Positions 42,653 to 54,277 of a DNA stretch of 64,000 nt are shown here, one piece after another. The notes below the pieces were generated by a model that was given only the letters and a program-made list of their open reading frames with translations, ran no database searches and was not told the origin of the DNA. The DNA comes from Trichobilharzia regenti (Eukaryota > Platyhelminthes > Trematoda > Strigeidida > Schistosomatidae): positions 95,822,984-95,886,983 of the forward strand of contig OX235265.1 in NCBI GenBank assembly GCA_944472135.2, written 5' to 3'. Made by a program: the position numbers and the translations under genes. Positions within the stretch are counted from its first letter, which is position 1, and the number at the start of each line of letters is the position of its first letter.

Positions 42653-45600
42653 TAGATCTAGTTTCTATCTGAAAGCGTTCGCGGATGGAGCTGTTACTAC
42701 TGAGTCAGGTACGGAGTTCTAGTCGTTGACCACTCTGTGAGAGAATCTAAATTACACACGTATTTTATTCGACCTCGGTTTGAGCACCTTCTTTGTGATG
42801 ACTTCGTAAATGTATCCTAGAGGGTGAGAAAAGTTTTGAAAGGTTGATCCCTAAACCACCCTTTAATATACGGTAAACCAAAAATAATGCTGGCCAAGAG
42901 GAAAGGTTGGGCATGAGGCTAGCAACCCCATCCTATAAAATAAACACTGCTACAGAAACTTCAAGCCACTAGCTTGAAGCCCTATGTTCCACTGGGGAAC
43001 GTGAAGGAAAAAAAGCCAAAATTAAGTCGCCTCTCCTCCTTCGGTGTGATAGTGGGAAGAGATTTAAATGCCCCTTCCTCTTATCATAAGGAAGGTGTGT
43101 GATAATAAAAATGATAGTGATACCATTAACTAACTAATTTTTTGGTTCCTACCCTGTGTACTCTTTCCGAAGATTTTGTCAGTTTACTGCTCTATCCACA
43201 TATCCAAATTAATTTGTACAATTATTAATTGCAACATAACTCTGTGATTATTGTCTAGTCTTTGACCTGTCTAATGTTGAATTGGGTAAGATTAATCTTA
43301 AGTTAAGAGATGGAACTAACTAACTGTCAAGTCTTGTAAATATACAAAACTCCATAAAAAACTTACAAAGTAACAACCTTTGCAAAGTAGACGGAATAAG
43401 TTTGCACGATGGTTGACGTAAGATTTTATAGAAAAAGAACAAAGAATTTGTAAGGCGCTTCTATTTCCGAAGGTGGTTTTATTATTGTTCCCTTGGATTC
43501 CTAATGGAACATATGGCTTCAACTGCACGTCTCCACTTGCTCCTGTCTTCTCCTGTACTTCTCGCCTGCATCCATCCATGTTAGTACATACTGTTTCAAC
43601 TCCTCTTCACACGATCTCCTCCATATCACCCTGGCACTGACGTCCCACTCGCCGCTTCTCTTTCGGCCTGGTTCCACTCGAGAAATGGCCCGAAGCGCGC
43701 GATGTCACTCACCGGCCTCCTCAGCGAGTGTCCAATCCATCTCCACTTTCTCCTGCATATTTTTTGGGCGGTTGGTTTGTTCTTGTTTTGTTTGTTTGTT
43801 CCCATAGTTTCTTGTTGGTGATTCTTTCCGACTCGGCCATCTTATCTTCAGTATAGATCCAGCGAAGACAGTTGCTGGTTGATAAAGGTCTGCAACAGGC
43901 TGTTGGAAATATTCTTTGTGACCCGCCCGCCAAGTTCCTGATCCGTATAGAAGAGCTGACTGACTTGACGTTTGTATTGAAAATTCGACCGAATTTTGTT
44001 GATGCTGGCTGAGTGACGAAGATCTCCAGATTGGTTTGAGGTTGAGGAATGTGTCTCTCTCTCGTTTTCCTGATTCTCGATTCTCTCGACATCCTCGTCA
44101 GTTCCTCGTGTAGTCGAGACAATGCTCAACGCTAGATAAGTGAGTAAATGAAGTAACCTCTTTCAAATCCCTCCTGTTGATGGTGATTGGCGCTGGATGT
44201 TGCTGTCACCTTGAAGGTGGTTTACTTGACATGAAATATTTACTGCATATCTAGATAATTCAATTTAAATAATTGAATGATGCTTCGATCACAATTTTTT
44301 GCTCACATTCAAATCAATGTACCCACATAACTTCCTAGTCCACTTTCCCCCTTCTTGTTTTTGATGCAATTCCCCGTTTGTCCGGGATGTTTTGCTTCAT
44401 TTCTATCATACGTGTTGACCCAGTAAGCAAAGGTTCGATAATCGACGACTCTCTTTCTTTTTGCATAACTATGTTACTACTTGATATTTTAACTTTATCC
44501 AACCCTATTCTGTGAGTACATGCAAGTAAATGCTTAACAATGACCAATTTTTTTCTCCAATGTTACTTGACTTAACAGGGTCAATCATCCTTAGTCTAAT
44601 TAAGTTTATATGTTCAGATAACTAAATTGACCCCGATCTACTATTTTTACCTGTGTAATTGCATCACTGTCACTATATTACGTACTACTTCGTAAGTGAC
44701 ATTTTACTTTGTTTCATTGGATCTTTATGTCGAAAATTTTCTATCTTCTAGTGGTTTGCTTAAATGCCACCTTAATTTAAACTTTACTCAGAGACCCCAT
44801 GTAGGGCTTCTGGTGTTCATTCTTTATACGGTTGCAATATTGAGGCTTAAAATTCCTTGTTATCCATATTGGTTTTATATTATCCAACTCACTGATATAT
44901 TTTCACCTGTTGGTCGAGAGAGAACAAGCTAAACACACAAAACTAAATTATCGGTTGTTGAAATAATGTTGAACATTCAATTACGTTTTACTTTCACAAT
45001 GTTTAAATTTCAAGATAAAACATACAGACAGACAGATAAATAGGATAGTAATGGGATCACCAATATCCTTGGTATTAGCAGATGCATTTATAGAAAGTTG
45101 GCGATTCGGGTAAAGAATATTATAAGGTGAGCAATATTGAGATTAGGCTTCGGTCGAGTGCTAGGTAAGGAGGGGAAATCAATCGACGAGACTGTAAAGT
45201 TACACCGATTGAGATGGTTAAGACATGTGTTACGTATGCCTAGTCATCGCCTTCCCCGACTGACGGGTAATGTTAGCTGACATAGGGTCAGGCTGGAAAA
45301 GAGTTAGCGGCGGTCAAACCAAAACATGGCACCAGTCAATGAAATCTACAACAGTTAGTCTAAGCCACGTAGGAAAGTGTAGACTTCCTGGTTGGGGTCC
45401 TCAGGACGGTAAAAACCAATGAAGACTGCAGACAACTCATAGTGATATGGCTCAAAGTGACCGTTCTCAATGGCTGGTGCAGATGCATCCGACCCTTGTG
45501 ACTTATGATTTCCAATGAAACTATATTGTTCCTCGTTATTACTATTCCTTGTCTCTTATCCTGGTCTGCTGTCTCTATTATGCGTTTCTTCTACTTTCTT

Positions 45601-48411
45601 CTCTTGCTTTGTGTGCTACATGTTGGGAGTGTGGCGACTTGAACTGGTGCACGTATGTGCAAAGTTCTATGTCGAAAACAGACACACAGAATATTAAGAA
45701 GTAATATAGTTGGTTGGGGAGTTCAACCACTAAATCTTTGTTTATTGAGTCGACAAATGACACATGTATTTAAAATGACACATTACCTATCCTGGGTATA
45801 TATATAAACTTATATTGGAAAACACAAGGGAGTGAAGCTATCTATACAAAGTGAATTAAGCAGTCGTGTTGATGTATTTACATGATTTTGATTGATTTGC
45901 TGTACTCAAAAGTTCATTCAATCATTAATACTCTATCATGGTATGTTATATTACATGAATTTATGTAATATTTAGTTATACTCTACCCCAGTGCCTAAAT
46001 TCTACTCTTATATTCATACAATATTGATGTATAGCATGTGTTAACCTGTTTTCTTGAAGGTGGTAGGCACAATTCTGAGAGAAAGCAATAAGAAGACGTA
46101 ATTTGTCTGAATCGCGTAATTTATTTGCGCAACACATTTCGAACAATCTGATCACACACGGAATTGTCATAGGAATATATATGAAATTAATAAAGACGCA
46201 AGAGGTGAGAAAATAGACAAGTTAGGTCAAGTTAAAAGGACATATTCAAGGTCAAAATAACAATGAAGACCACTAAACCAAATAGCAGAGGTAATCGTAC
46301 ATCCGCTATGGTATCAAAACATTAGGAATATGCTCTGAAGACGGCCCTTACTTGCAGAGATCGATGGGTGCTCCCTATGTATGTGTGTCCACACGTACAT
46401 TCAAATTGGTAAATATAGTGGGATGTGACGTCATTTTTCGTATGTTCGAAAGGCTTAGATAGATATATTGGCTTTACATTCTCTATTATTATGATATTAG
46501 TTGCATAAAAAGTCTTTTTAACAGCAGCGTCCAGTCTTTGTCTAGTTATCAAGCTCCTTTGATGCCCCATATAGGGTAGCTTGATATACACGTCTTTCTC
46601 AGGGGCGATTTGGAGAATGGGTCTTGGTGTTCTGACTACTTTATATCTCCTGATGAATTTGTCTGGATAATTGTTATCAACCAGAGTTTGTGTCACCTTT
46701 CTTTCTTCTTCACCAAGTGTGTCTTCGGTGCATATTCGTTGGATTCTACTGAAGAGGCACCTTACTATGGATCTTTTGTACCGAACAGGACAGAAACTGT
46801 GGTAGTTAAGATACTGTCCTGTCCAGGTAGATTTTCTATAAATAGGTCATTTTATTGATCCATCAGACTGTCCGTCGACTAAGCAATATATCTAGGAAAG
46901 ATTAACCATTATCTTCCTCTTCTATAGACGTAAATGATACGCTATTCTGAACTTCATTCATTCGATTTAGAATTGGGGTGATGACTACGATATCATCTGC
47001 ATACCTTCTATAAAGTGGCACATTTTCGATTAAATCCTCCGATAAATTCTTAATGTACGACATATAAATATCTGCTAAAAAGGGCCCTAACGGATTGCCC
47101 ATAGCAACACAATCAACTTTGCGGAAACAATCGCCTTCAAATGTAAACCTAACATTGTTAGTGCATAGAGGTAATAAATCCCTTAAGTAACATATAGGGA
47201 ACAGGATGAGAAAATTGTTTGTGGAAATATAATCACACAAAATGTCAACTGTTTTGATCAAAAGCACATTACTAAATAACGAGTTTACATCAAAAGAGTA
47301 CATATTCTTGTTCATAATATTAAATTATGTCTTCTTATTGCTTTATCTAAATTCATAAAGGGAACTAATTGTTTTAAATTTGAATAAATGGTTGTCAAAT
47401 ATCTTTAATTTCAATTATTCTTGTCTATGGTGTGTTCAGGTGGCATTTTGTATTCACAGACCTCTTTCTTCTGCTTTTTCGTCTTCTCTTTCCTCAGATT
47501 GAATACAAATTTGTTCCATATATCAGAAATCCAAACTATGACAACTTTTTTGATATTAAACGGCCTAGATTAAAAACAGGCTATACACTATTGCATTTAT
47601 CGCATGCGTTAAACAAACGACGTCCTGTGCTTCAAGCATCTCCAGCTTGGAATAATCTTTCTAAATGCATAGATAGTTTAAATCTTATGACAAGAGTATT
47701 TGGACTTGCTTTGTCAGAACAGTGTGATCATTTGTTAAGGGAATTAAAAGAAATTAAAAGTCCGTTAGTCGTTCAATCTCTTGGGATTGATCCTGTCGTG
47801 GTAAGTATCATGTGAAGTGTAATTGTTCAAATATATTTAGGTTGAAAAGCTTATCAAAATAGTAGACACGTGTAAAACACGTCCTGATGACTCAGCCTTA
47901 AATCGTGGAGAACCAGAACTACCAACTATATCGAGTGTCAAAGCTGTACAGAATGAATTAATGGTATGTAGTTTGTCGACTATTTGCTGATCACTTCTTT
48001 TTTTAGCGTATTCAAGGTGAATCAAGCACATTAACTTCATCAAACATTTTCACTGTGATTGAAGGTTTCGTCTACAACGGTGTCATCAATAATCCAGACT
48101 GTATGCAGAAAGAAATTGAAGCCATTCAAAATCTATACGCTAAATTTAATGAAGAACGTGAAAAAGAATACGCTGAAAAGATGAAAGCAGAAACTCGTCA
48201 GAAGATTATTAAAAGTGCTAAAGAAAAATTAAGAGAAATTTTAAACGAAGAGGAACGTGTAACTTACTTCCAAAATATTGTGAAAATAAATCGTGGTGCA
48301 TGGTTGGCGCCGCGTACCCGACGAGAATCTCAATGGTCAAGGTTAAAAGAATGGAGAAAAGAAGTGTCATCTATTAAAGAAAAACAAGAAAAGGAAGAAT
48401 CTTCTACTTAG
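41641..48411 (+). CDS. MRPS27: Mitochondrial ribosomal protein mS27 (MRPS27)
   Basis: Component of the mitochondrial small ribosomal subunit; a helical PPR-type protein acting in mitochondrial translation. The CDS joins eight exons: 41641-41803, 41839-41909, 41943-42007, 42043-42157, 42187-42429, 47498-47800, 47841-47963 and 48007-48411. Every phase matches, giving 495 residues. All seven introns are GT-AG; lengths are 35, 33, 35, 29, 5068, 40 and 43 nt. Matches to metazoan mS27 in order: FLPANYTATDLWDAR (N-terminus), a ThxxIR block (TPHAFIRTYM), GIFVDFV...LLMDSFFKK, RNPNYDNFFD, and a charged lysine/glutamate-rich C-terminus. The ATG at 41641 is the first start giving a basic, Arg-rich presequence plausible for mitochondrial import. 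The intron 3 donor (GTTTGA) is weak but preserves frame and alignment. It is longer than the human protein, mainly at the C-terminus. Confidence 0.85.
42612..42651. repeat. (TA)n microsatellite
   Basis: About 20 TA units within intron 5 of the host gene. Confidence 0.95.
42880..43110 (+). mobile_element. Possible RTE 5' region fragment
   Basis: The segment around CCAAGAGGAAAGGTTGGGC and CTAGCAACCCCATCCT looks like the 5' leader of schistosome RTE elements. This is a weak impression from pattern only. No frame is intact. Confidence 0.25.
43470..44240 (-). mobile_element. RTE-like element 3' end (5'-truncated, decayed)
   Basis: Collinear with 48550-49250. Shared coding traces include the RIRNLAGGSQRI / RIRDLARHKEHL block, KMAESER / KMANQKR, and the C-terminal GxxRRxWR plus EVQEKTGASGDVQ region. 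Frames are broken several times. It lies inside intron 5, antisense to the host gene. Confidence 0.55.
44380..44930 (-). mobile_element. Decayed PLE endonuclease fragment
   Basis: Aligns with the PLE endonuclease region at 56020-56420 (shared nucleotide blocks around GGGTCAATCAT / GGGTCAACCAT and AAATGCCACCTTAATT / GAATGCCACCCTAATT). No open frame remains. Confidence 0.45.
45043..45105 (+). mobile_element. Short PLE reverse-transcriptase relic
   Basis: The plus strand reads VMGSPISLVLADAFIESW, the conserved PLE RT block around the template-grip motif. Only ~60 bp survive, abutting an RTE 3' end. Confidence 0.5.
45106..45710 (+). mobile_element. 5'-truncated RTE-like element
   Basis: Corresponds to the last ~130 codons and 3' tail of the RTE element at 52150-55830. 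Shared traces are GKSIDE, LHRLRWL, HRLPRL and GWGPQD; the 3' region GTGGCGACTTGAACTGGTGC is followed by a CAGA/CACA-rich end. Frameshifts and stops are present. Sense-oriented inside MRPS27 intron 5. Confidence 0.65.
45958..46321 (-). repeat. PLE 3' region and pLTR-like fragment
   Basis: Includes TATACTCTACCCCAGTGCC, close to the pLTR sequence CTCTACCACAGTGC at 57190, and a block (46105-46200) repeated at 40835-40930. It lies downstream (minus strand) of the PLE coding remnants at 46322-47400. Confidence 0.45.
46322..47400 (-). pseudogene. Penelope-like element: RT and GIY-YIG endonuclease remnants
   Basis: Minus-strand frame 46902-47315 contains PLE RT motifs: MYSFDVNSLFSNVLL, VDCVAMGNPLGPFLADIYM and the catalytic YRRYADDI. 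Frame 46322-46696 contains the C-terminal GIY-YIG endonuclease start, YQFECTCGHTYIGSTHRSLQ. About 200 bp between them is frame-disrupted. Both modules are degraded but diagnostic. It lies antisense in intron 5 of the host gene, ending about 100 bp before exon 6. Confidence 0.75.
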
Positions 48412-48549
48412 TGAATATAAAATAATATCTTTATCTTTTTTTTAACTACTTGATGGATTTTTGTTCATTTCATTGCATTCTGAGTGGAGCGAATAGGGTT
48501 TCAAACTGTCAAGATTTGAAGTTTCTGGAGTGAATTTGAAAGCGTCTCC

Positions 48550-49883
48550 CTTAATTATTATTATTTCCCTTAATTCCTAGATGAACATAGGGCTTCAGCC
48601 GCCCAAGTCTCCATTGCGTTCGGTTCTCTGCTAGAGTTTTCACCTGGCTCCAAGTCTGCCCACATGTTTTCATCTCCTCTTCACATGACCTCCTCCAAGT
48701 CATAATTGGACGACCAACTTTTCTAGTGATGTCAGTCACTTGATGGTTTCCTCAGAGTATGGCCAATCCATCTCCGTTTCTTCCTGCCTATTTGTTGCAC
48801 AATCGGTTCCTGGTTAATTCGCTCATTACCAGAGATCCCTGTTTCTGATCTTTTCTGGTTGGCCATCTGATCTTGAGTATTGAGCAAAGACAACTGTTCA
48901 TGAAAGTCTGTAGTTTGTTTAAGATGCTCTTTATGACGCGCCAGGTCTCTGATCCATCCGTATAGTAACGCTAACTTCACATTGGAGTTGAAAATTCAGA
49001 TCTTATTTTTGATGCTGAGTGCTGCTAACCTCCACACAGACTTAAGAGGAATGAAAGCTTGTCTTGCTTTTCCGATTCTTGCTTTGATATCCTCGTCAGT
49101 TTCGTCCGCCTGTAGTTGAAACGATGCCTCCCAGGTAGGCGGGTAGGTAAAGGAGGTTGTTTCTTTCAGGTTCCTCCCATTTATGCTGGCTGATTGTTGT
49201 CTGTTGTTGTTGCTGTTGGCCAGGAATCTTAGTCACCTCTGTTCTATCTATGTTCACTTGAAGTCATATCTTTGATGCTTCTTCTGCCAACTTGTTGCTT
49301 TTCACTTGAATATCTTCTAGTTTGTGGGAAATCAGACATATATCATGGGCGAAGTCCACATCCTCCAAGTTTTTTGTATGGGACCATTTTATGCCTGTTT
49401 CCTCATTCCCCGCTGTTTGTCGCATTATCCAATCTACTGCAATCAGGAAAATCATTGGCGATAGTAGACAGCCAGCTTGTCTCACTTCCATCCTCACTTC
49501 GAAGGCTTCCCTAAGTTTCCCATTGTGGATTACTTGGCATGCAGCATTACCGTACAACTATTGGATGAGATGTATAATTGTCAGCGGGGCACCCCTTGGT
49601 AGTAGCGAAGTAGTTTCCAAATGACCTCTCGATCGACGCTCTCGGAGGCCTTTTCAAAGTCGATGAAGATGAGATAGAGAGGTGACTGCCATTCCAAGCT
49701 TTGTTCAATGATGATCCGTAGTGTGATGATTTGATCAATACATGACTTGTTTCTCCTGAATCCAGCCTGTTTCGGTCGAAGTTTTTCATCCAGCGTGGCT
49801 TGTTTGATTCTCTCTAAGGTGATATTGCTTAGTATTTTGCTTGGGATGGACAAATATGACGGGTCAAGTAGTAGGCGTGTCAA
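48550..49883 (-). pseudogene. RTE-like retrotransposon, RT to 3' end (decayed)
   Basis: Minus-strand traces in order: RT block with QAGFRRNKSCIDQIITLR, YLIFIDFEKA and SVDREVIWKLLRYY (49581-49883); RQAGCLLSPMIFLIAVDWIM and a DVDFAHDICL block (49264-49557), in which the YADD-type motif reads FAHD; then GRKKRRWIGHTLRKP and the C-terminal WRLGRLKPYV (48551-48980). The endonuclease half is missing. The catalytic change and frameshifts indicate an inactive copy. It lies tail-to-tail with the host gene, about 140 bp beyond its stop. Confidence 0.75.
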
Positions 49884-49990
49884 TCAGTGTAATGGAATCT
49901 GATTGCATGGGGGATTTTATTATGAACTGACATCAGTTAGAGAACCACTGGAAAACCTGGGAGTACTGCACAGCTGTTTTGTCCTAGTAC

Positions 49991-50064
49991 GCACCCACTG
50001 GGGGTCGAACCCAGGAACTTCTGGTTACAAGGCGAGCTCGTAGACCATTGAGCAACTGTGACCC
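49991..50064 (-). repeat. tRNA-derived sequence (SINE-like), first copy
   Basis: The minus strand has an A-box-like TTGCTCAATGGTCTA, an anticodon-loop-like CTTGTAA, and an intact T-arm CTGGGTTCGACCCCCAG. The acceptor arms do not pair, so this is not a functional tRNA. A non-tRNA body may extend to about 49885. Confidence 0.5.
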
Positions 50065-50132
50065 ATCTCCCTCAACCTTCACTCTTATCCAGGCTTACTA
50101 TTTGGTCAGTAAATTAGGCGACGTTTAGGAGT

Positions 50133-50205
50133 GCACAAGCTGGGAATCGAACCCAGACTACGGGAGTGGTTGGCAACCATTCTACCTGCGGAACCATTGA
50201 CGTAC
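50133..50205 (-). repeat. tRNA-Gly(GCC)-like pseudogene or SINE head
   Basis: On the minus strand GGTTCCGCAGGTAGAATGG resembles the D-arm of tRNA-Gly. TTGCCAA would place GCC in the anticodon. CTGGGTTCGATTCCCAG is a perfect T-arm. The acceptor stem is poor. It lies 70 bp from another tRNA-like sequence in the same orientation. Confidence 0.45.
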
Positions 50206-50519
50206 ATTTGATGAATTTAATTCTCAATAATCATAAGACTTCCTATTCGATAATTGTCACTTAGTTGAAAAGGTTTACACTTAAATTTACAGAATGAAAG
50301 TTACTCAGCAATCATGTGCACGTTCATGCACTTGGCTATGATCTACACCTGACACACGGGAGCTAGTTGGTGAAAGCTTTTTCGTCGAAATGGTATACTG
50401 GAACTTGTGGAAGGTTGCTTTTATATTAGTTACAGTTTTGCTTAGTTTCATGACCTATGGACCAAATCACGACTACTAGGAAAGTCTGTGCATATTCCCC
50501 AACGAATGAAAAAATAGAA

Positions 50520-51580
50520 CAATATTAAATATTAGTGTTTTTTAAATAATATCGATTTGTAAAGATCAATGGAATTAAGGTTCATTAAAGATGCTTAAAT
50601 AATAATAATAAAGATATATTAGCGAATAGAATATCAACTAAAATTAGGAAAATTTCACAAAAATTGAGGATCATTCAAACCTAGATGGCCAGGGTAAGGA
50701 TAACGTCTGAACTAGCCTGGACGCACAAATTAGGCTTGGTTCACAGAGCAACAGAAATCTGCTCGGATGAATGTATTGATAAGGAACTTAACAATATTAA
50801 ACGGTTGCTTAGTGAAACGATTACCCAGAAAATTTTATTGATAAGAATATGAACCTAATATCACAAAGCAACCCAAGGTACCAATAGTTCTTCAAAAGGC
50901 CTTATTCTTATAAATTCAGTTCCTTGGGGACAACATCAGCGAGATACTAACACAACGCCTTAGAGGTGCTGTAAAAAGAGCATTCTTTGCTGCTGAATTA
51001 CTCTGTGTCTTCAAAACCACTCCTCTTTTGTGTTCGGAAGTAAAAGAAAAACTGCCTAATTTCACCTTTTCCATGTGTATCTACCAATTTAACTGTTCTT
51101 GGGGAGCCAGTTACATGAGCCGTACAATTAGGTGTGTTTCTCGTCGAATTTCCGTACATCACTTTGTGTAGTTAAGTAAAGCACAAACAAAATTTATTCG
51201 TAACGCTATTCTATCTCATCTTGTGGATACAGAACACAAGATTGATGTTAACCATGCTTTCAGGGTCATTTACCGCATATCAACAAATCTCAATTTCGCC
51301 TTAACAGTTCGATTACTAAATATTCCTGAGACTGGCTGTTTGGATCCACATTAAGAAGCCTAATTTGTGTCCAAAAGAAGCTGATTGAGAAATTACCCTT
51401 ACCATGGCCATCTAAGTTTGAATGGTCCTGAATTTTTGTGGAATTGTCGTAATTTTAGTTGATATTCTATTTGCTACTATATCTTTATTATCATTATAAT
51501 TTAAGCATCTTTAATGAACTGCAATTCCATTGTGATCTTACTTTACAAATCGATATTATTTAAAAAAACACTAATATTGT
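50520..51580 (+). mobile_element. PLE fragment (GIY-YIG endonuclease) with inverted flanking arms
   Basis: Plus-strand traces: VPWGDNISEILTQRLRGAV, then SMCIYQFNCSWGASYMSRT (degenerate GIY-YIG start), then ILSHLVDTEHKIDVNHAFR and VIYRIS near 51215-51280. Frames are broken. The fragment is flanked by inverted arms 50520-50695 and 51405-51580, which share the CCATCTAAGTTTGAAT-type and TAATATCGATTTGTAAAG segments. PLEs are known for direct or inverted pLTRs. RT is absent. Confidence 0.65.
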
Positions 51581-51804
51581 TACTGACTACTAATCTAGAA
51601 TATTCTGTGTATATAAATATTACATATGTCCAAACCAAGCGTTAACTTTTAACAGTTTGAAAAAATTTCGGAATTGGGTATATGATATTCATTATAATAG
51701 AGGTTTTCTTGTATTTCTCAATGAATGAAAAACAAAACGATGTTATTGTTTTTACTGACGTTTTGCTACTTAATGCTGCTACTAATAGTTTTATCAAAGT
51801 AGTA

Positions 51805-52148
51805 ATATTAATTCCATTATGGGTAATTTTTGTTTTGATAAAGTCTCACAGTGTTATACAGTAATGTTTACTGATGACGTTTCGAGCACAATTTATTGCT
51901 CATAATCATATCAAAGTAATCACACGACTTCCTAACTTCATTTATAGAGTTCCATTGTTTTTCTCTTGATTTTCGCTTGATTTTATTGGTAGTAGTATTT
52001 TCCATATTTCAGGTATGAGTGACGAGTCATTCCTATTGCATGTGTTGGGTGTAGACTCGATGAACAAGGATTCAGTAAGCAACCTCTCTTTCCACCTACC
52101 TAGATTACTTTTTAGAATTTTAACCTTCTCCCACCCTATTGTGTGGTT
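51805..52148 (+). repeat. PLE terminal repeat, left arm of a 5-kb inverted pair
   Basis: 51805-52076 is the reverse complement of 56923-57192 with very few differences, for example around CCAACACATGCAATAGGAAT. The arm contains CTGATGACGTTTCGAGCA. It is probably the far pLTR of the PLE whose coding part is at 56013-56950; an RTE element separates them. Confidence 0.65.
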
Positions 52149-52333
52149 GTGTGTTCTGTCTGTCTGTCTGTCTGGATTCAACATAGAACTTGGCACCGAA
52201 GTGCACCAGTTCGAGTTGCCACGTTCCAAATAACACACAGAGGTAGACAAGAAGATGAGTGAAGAGAATCAATACAGTCTGACAAGTATAAGAGTGAAAC
52301 AGAATGGGTAATGGTAGAAAGGAATATGAAAGA

Positions 52334-53125
52334 TTACAGAGACTGAATACATCTGCGCCATTGACAACGATTTTGAGCCATGTCACCTATTGTCTCCAGC
52401 CATTGATTCCTAGAGTCCCGAGGGCCCCAACCCGGGAGTCTGCATCTCCCTACCTGACTCAGTTTAACTGTCAAGGATTTCATGGATTGATGAGGCCATG
52501 TTTTTGTTTGGCCACCACTGGCTCTTTTCCAACCTGCACCTATATCAGCTAGTAATGCCCGTCGTCGGGGGAGGCGATGGTTAGGCATGCGCACCACGTG
52601 ACCTAGCCATCTCAGTCTATGTAACTTTATAGCCTCGTCGATTGATTTTCCCTGTTTGCCCAACACTCTACGCCTAACGTCAACATTACTTACCTTATTA
52701 AACCACCTAACATGAGATAGAGATCGCAGACATCTATGATCGAAAGCAGTCAACCTTTTCATGTCTTCAACTCGTATTGGCCATGTTTCAGAGCCATAGA
52801 GAAGGACGGAGCGAACTGATGAGCAGTACACACGTCCCTTGGTTGATAACCGGATGTCACGCCTACGCCAGAGATGGTGTAAGTCAGCGAAAGCAGCTCG
52901 AGCTTTTCGGATCCGTGCTGAGATTTCGTCGCCAATCAGTCCGTTGGTGCTAATACAACTTCCCAAATAGGTGAAGTGGTCAACATGTTCTATCACTTCA
53001 CTCCCTATCACTAAGTTAGGAGTTGACGTAGTCCAGTCCTGTAGCAGCATCTTGCATTTTGTGGGGGCGAATCGCATGCCAAACATACGAAGATTGCTGC
53101 TCAAGGTGTTCAGAAGACTCTGCAT
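52334..53125 (-). pseudogene. RTE ORF, C-terminal part (RT thumb and beyond)
   Basis: Continues the RT frame beyond the SINE insertion. Traces: MRFAPTKCKML, HFTYLGSCIS, SSVRSVLLYGSETWP, FDHRCLRSLSHVRW, LHRLRWLGHVVRMP and PGWGPRDSRNQW. These are standard for the RT C-terminus of RTE-type ORFs. Frame open over 263 codons, but separated from the palm domain by the insertion. Confidence 0.8.
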
Positions 53126-53160
53126 TTTGTCAGCATCCTCCCATAACAGGACTATGTCAT

Positions 53161-53317
53161 GGTCCGGGGTTCGAGCCCGCGCCGGCGCACACCTGATATC
53201 TATATTCGGCGTGCAAAATTTGGGCTACCGATATCCATGCTGAAAATTCCATACTTGTACCAAAAATACAGTGTGGAATCAAGCTGTAAATCAAAATAAA
53301 AAAATTTTTAAAAAAAT
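53161..53317 (+). mobile_element. SINE fragment inserted in the RTE reverse transcriptase
   Basis: A 5'-truncated copy of the SINE at 8735-8955. It has B box GGTTCGAGCCC (53168-53178), the body CACACCTGATATCTAT and an A-rich tail (about 53295-53316) on the plus strand. It lies exactly within the codons for the catalytic YADD motif. The uninterrupted sequence is recognisable on both sides (TTAAATATGCAGA and GACATAGTCCT on the minus strand). Confidence 0.8.
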
Positions 53318-54082
53318 CTGCATATTTAAGTCCATAAGACTATTCCCTGGTAACAAGTCGATTCCTAAGTCATTACGTTCAGTTAAGGATACTTCCATCA
53401 GCATATCTATGATGAAGTTAAACAGAAATGGGGAAAGTGGACATCCCTGTCGGACACCACTGGTTGTTACCAATTCAGATGACAATTCCCCATAAGCCCT
53501 TACACGACTACGTGAGTTTGAATAGAGTGCCTTGATTAGTGCAATGTACTTTCTTGGCACTCCCTTCACAGTCAGACATTGCCATAGTACCTTTCGATCC
53601 ACGGAGTCGAAGGCCGCCTTCAAGTCAAGAAATATGACAATTGTTGGACGCCGAAAAGTGTGTCTATGTTCTAGAATCTGTCGAAGAGTGAAGATATGAT
53701 CTATGCACCCTCTACCTGGTCTAAAGCCTGCTTGATTTTCCCTTGTCTGTTCCTCCCGAGTTCTGCTTAGTCTATGCATGATTACTGAGCCTAGGATTTT
53801 AGAGACTATGTTCGTTAGGCTGATCCCCCTATGATTATCACACGAGGACTTGTTTCCCTTCTTGAATATCGGTATAATAAGTGACTTACCCCAGTCTGAT
53901 GGCACTGTCTCTGATTCCCAGACTTTGCCTAGTACCTCAGTTAATCTACAAACTAGTATGTCACCCCCATATTTAAACACCTCCGGAATAATTCCGTCGG
54001 GTCCTGCCGCTTTGCCTCGTTTCAAATTACTGATAGCTTTTGTGACCTCACTACAGACGGCGGACCAGTGTCTATATCCCAT
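53318..54082 (-). pseudogene. RTE ORF, RT fingers and palm
   Basis: Open frame with KRGKAAGPDGIIPEVFK, WGKSLIIPIFKKG, NHRGISLTNIVSKIL, AGFRPGRGCIDHIFTLRQ, IVIFLDLKAAFDSVDR and VRQGCPLSPFLFNFIIDMLM. All are typical RT motifs 0-5 of non-LTR elements. It ends at the SINE insertion just before YADD. Confidence 0.85.
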
Positions 54083-54277
54083 TCGGGTGTGTGTGGATGT
54101 CGGGGAGGTTCAGTGTGGCTGTAGGCAAGTTAAATTGTCCTCAAAGTGTTCTTTCCAGCGTTCAAGGCGTCTATCCTGAGAGCTAATTAAGGAGCCATTT
54201 TTCTCAGAAATAGTCTCACTTATGATTTGCCTTCTCCCACCCGTTTCTGATGAGTCTAAAGAGTTGCCTAGTGTTGC

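Larger units (their letters stand above)
42430..47497 (+). other. Large TE-filled intron 5 of MRPS27
   Basis: Perfect GTAAGT donor and a pyrimidine-rich acceptor ending TTTCCTCAG. It holds a (TA)n tract, RTE pieces in both orientations and PLE pieces. The other six introns are under 45 nt, so the size is due to insertions. Confidence 0.8.
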
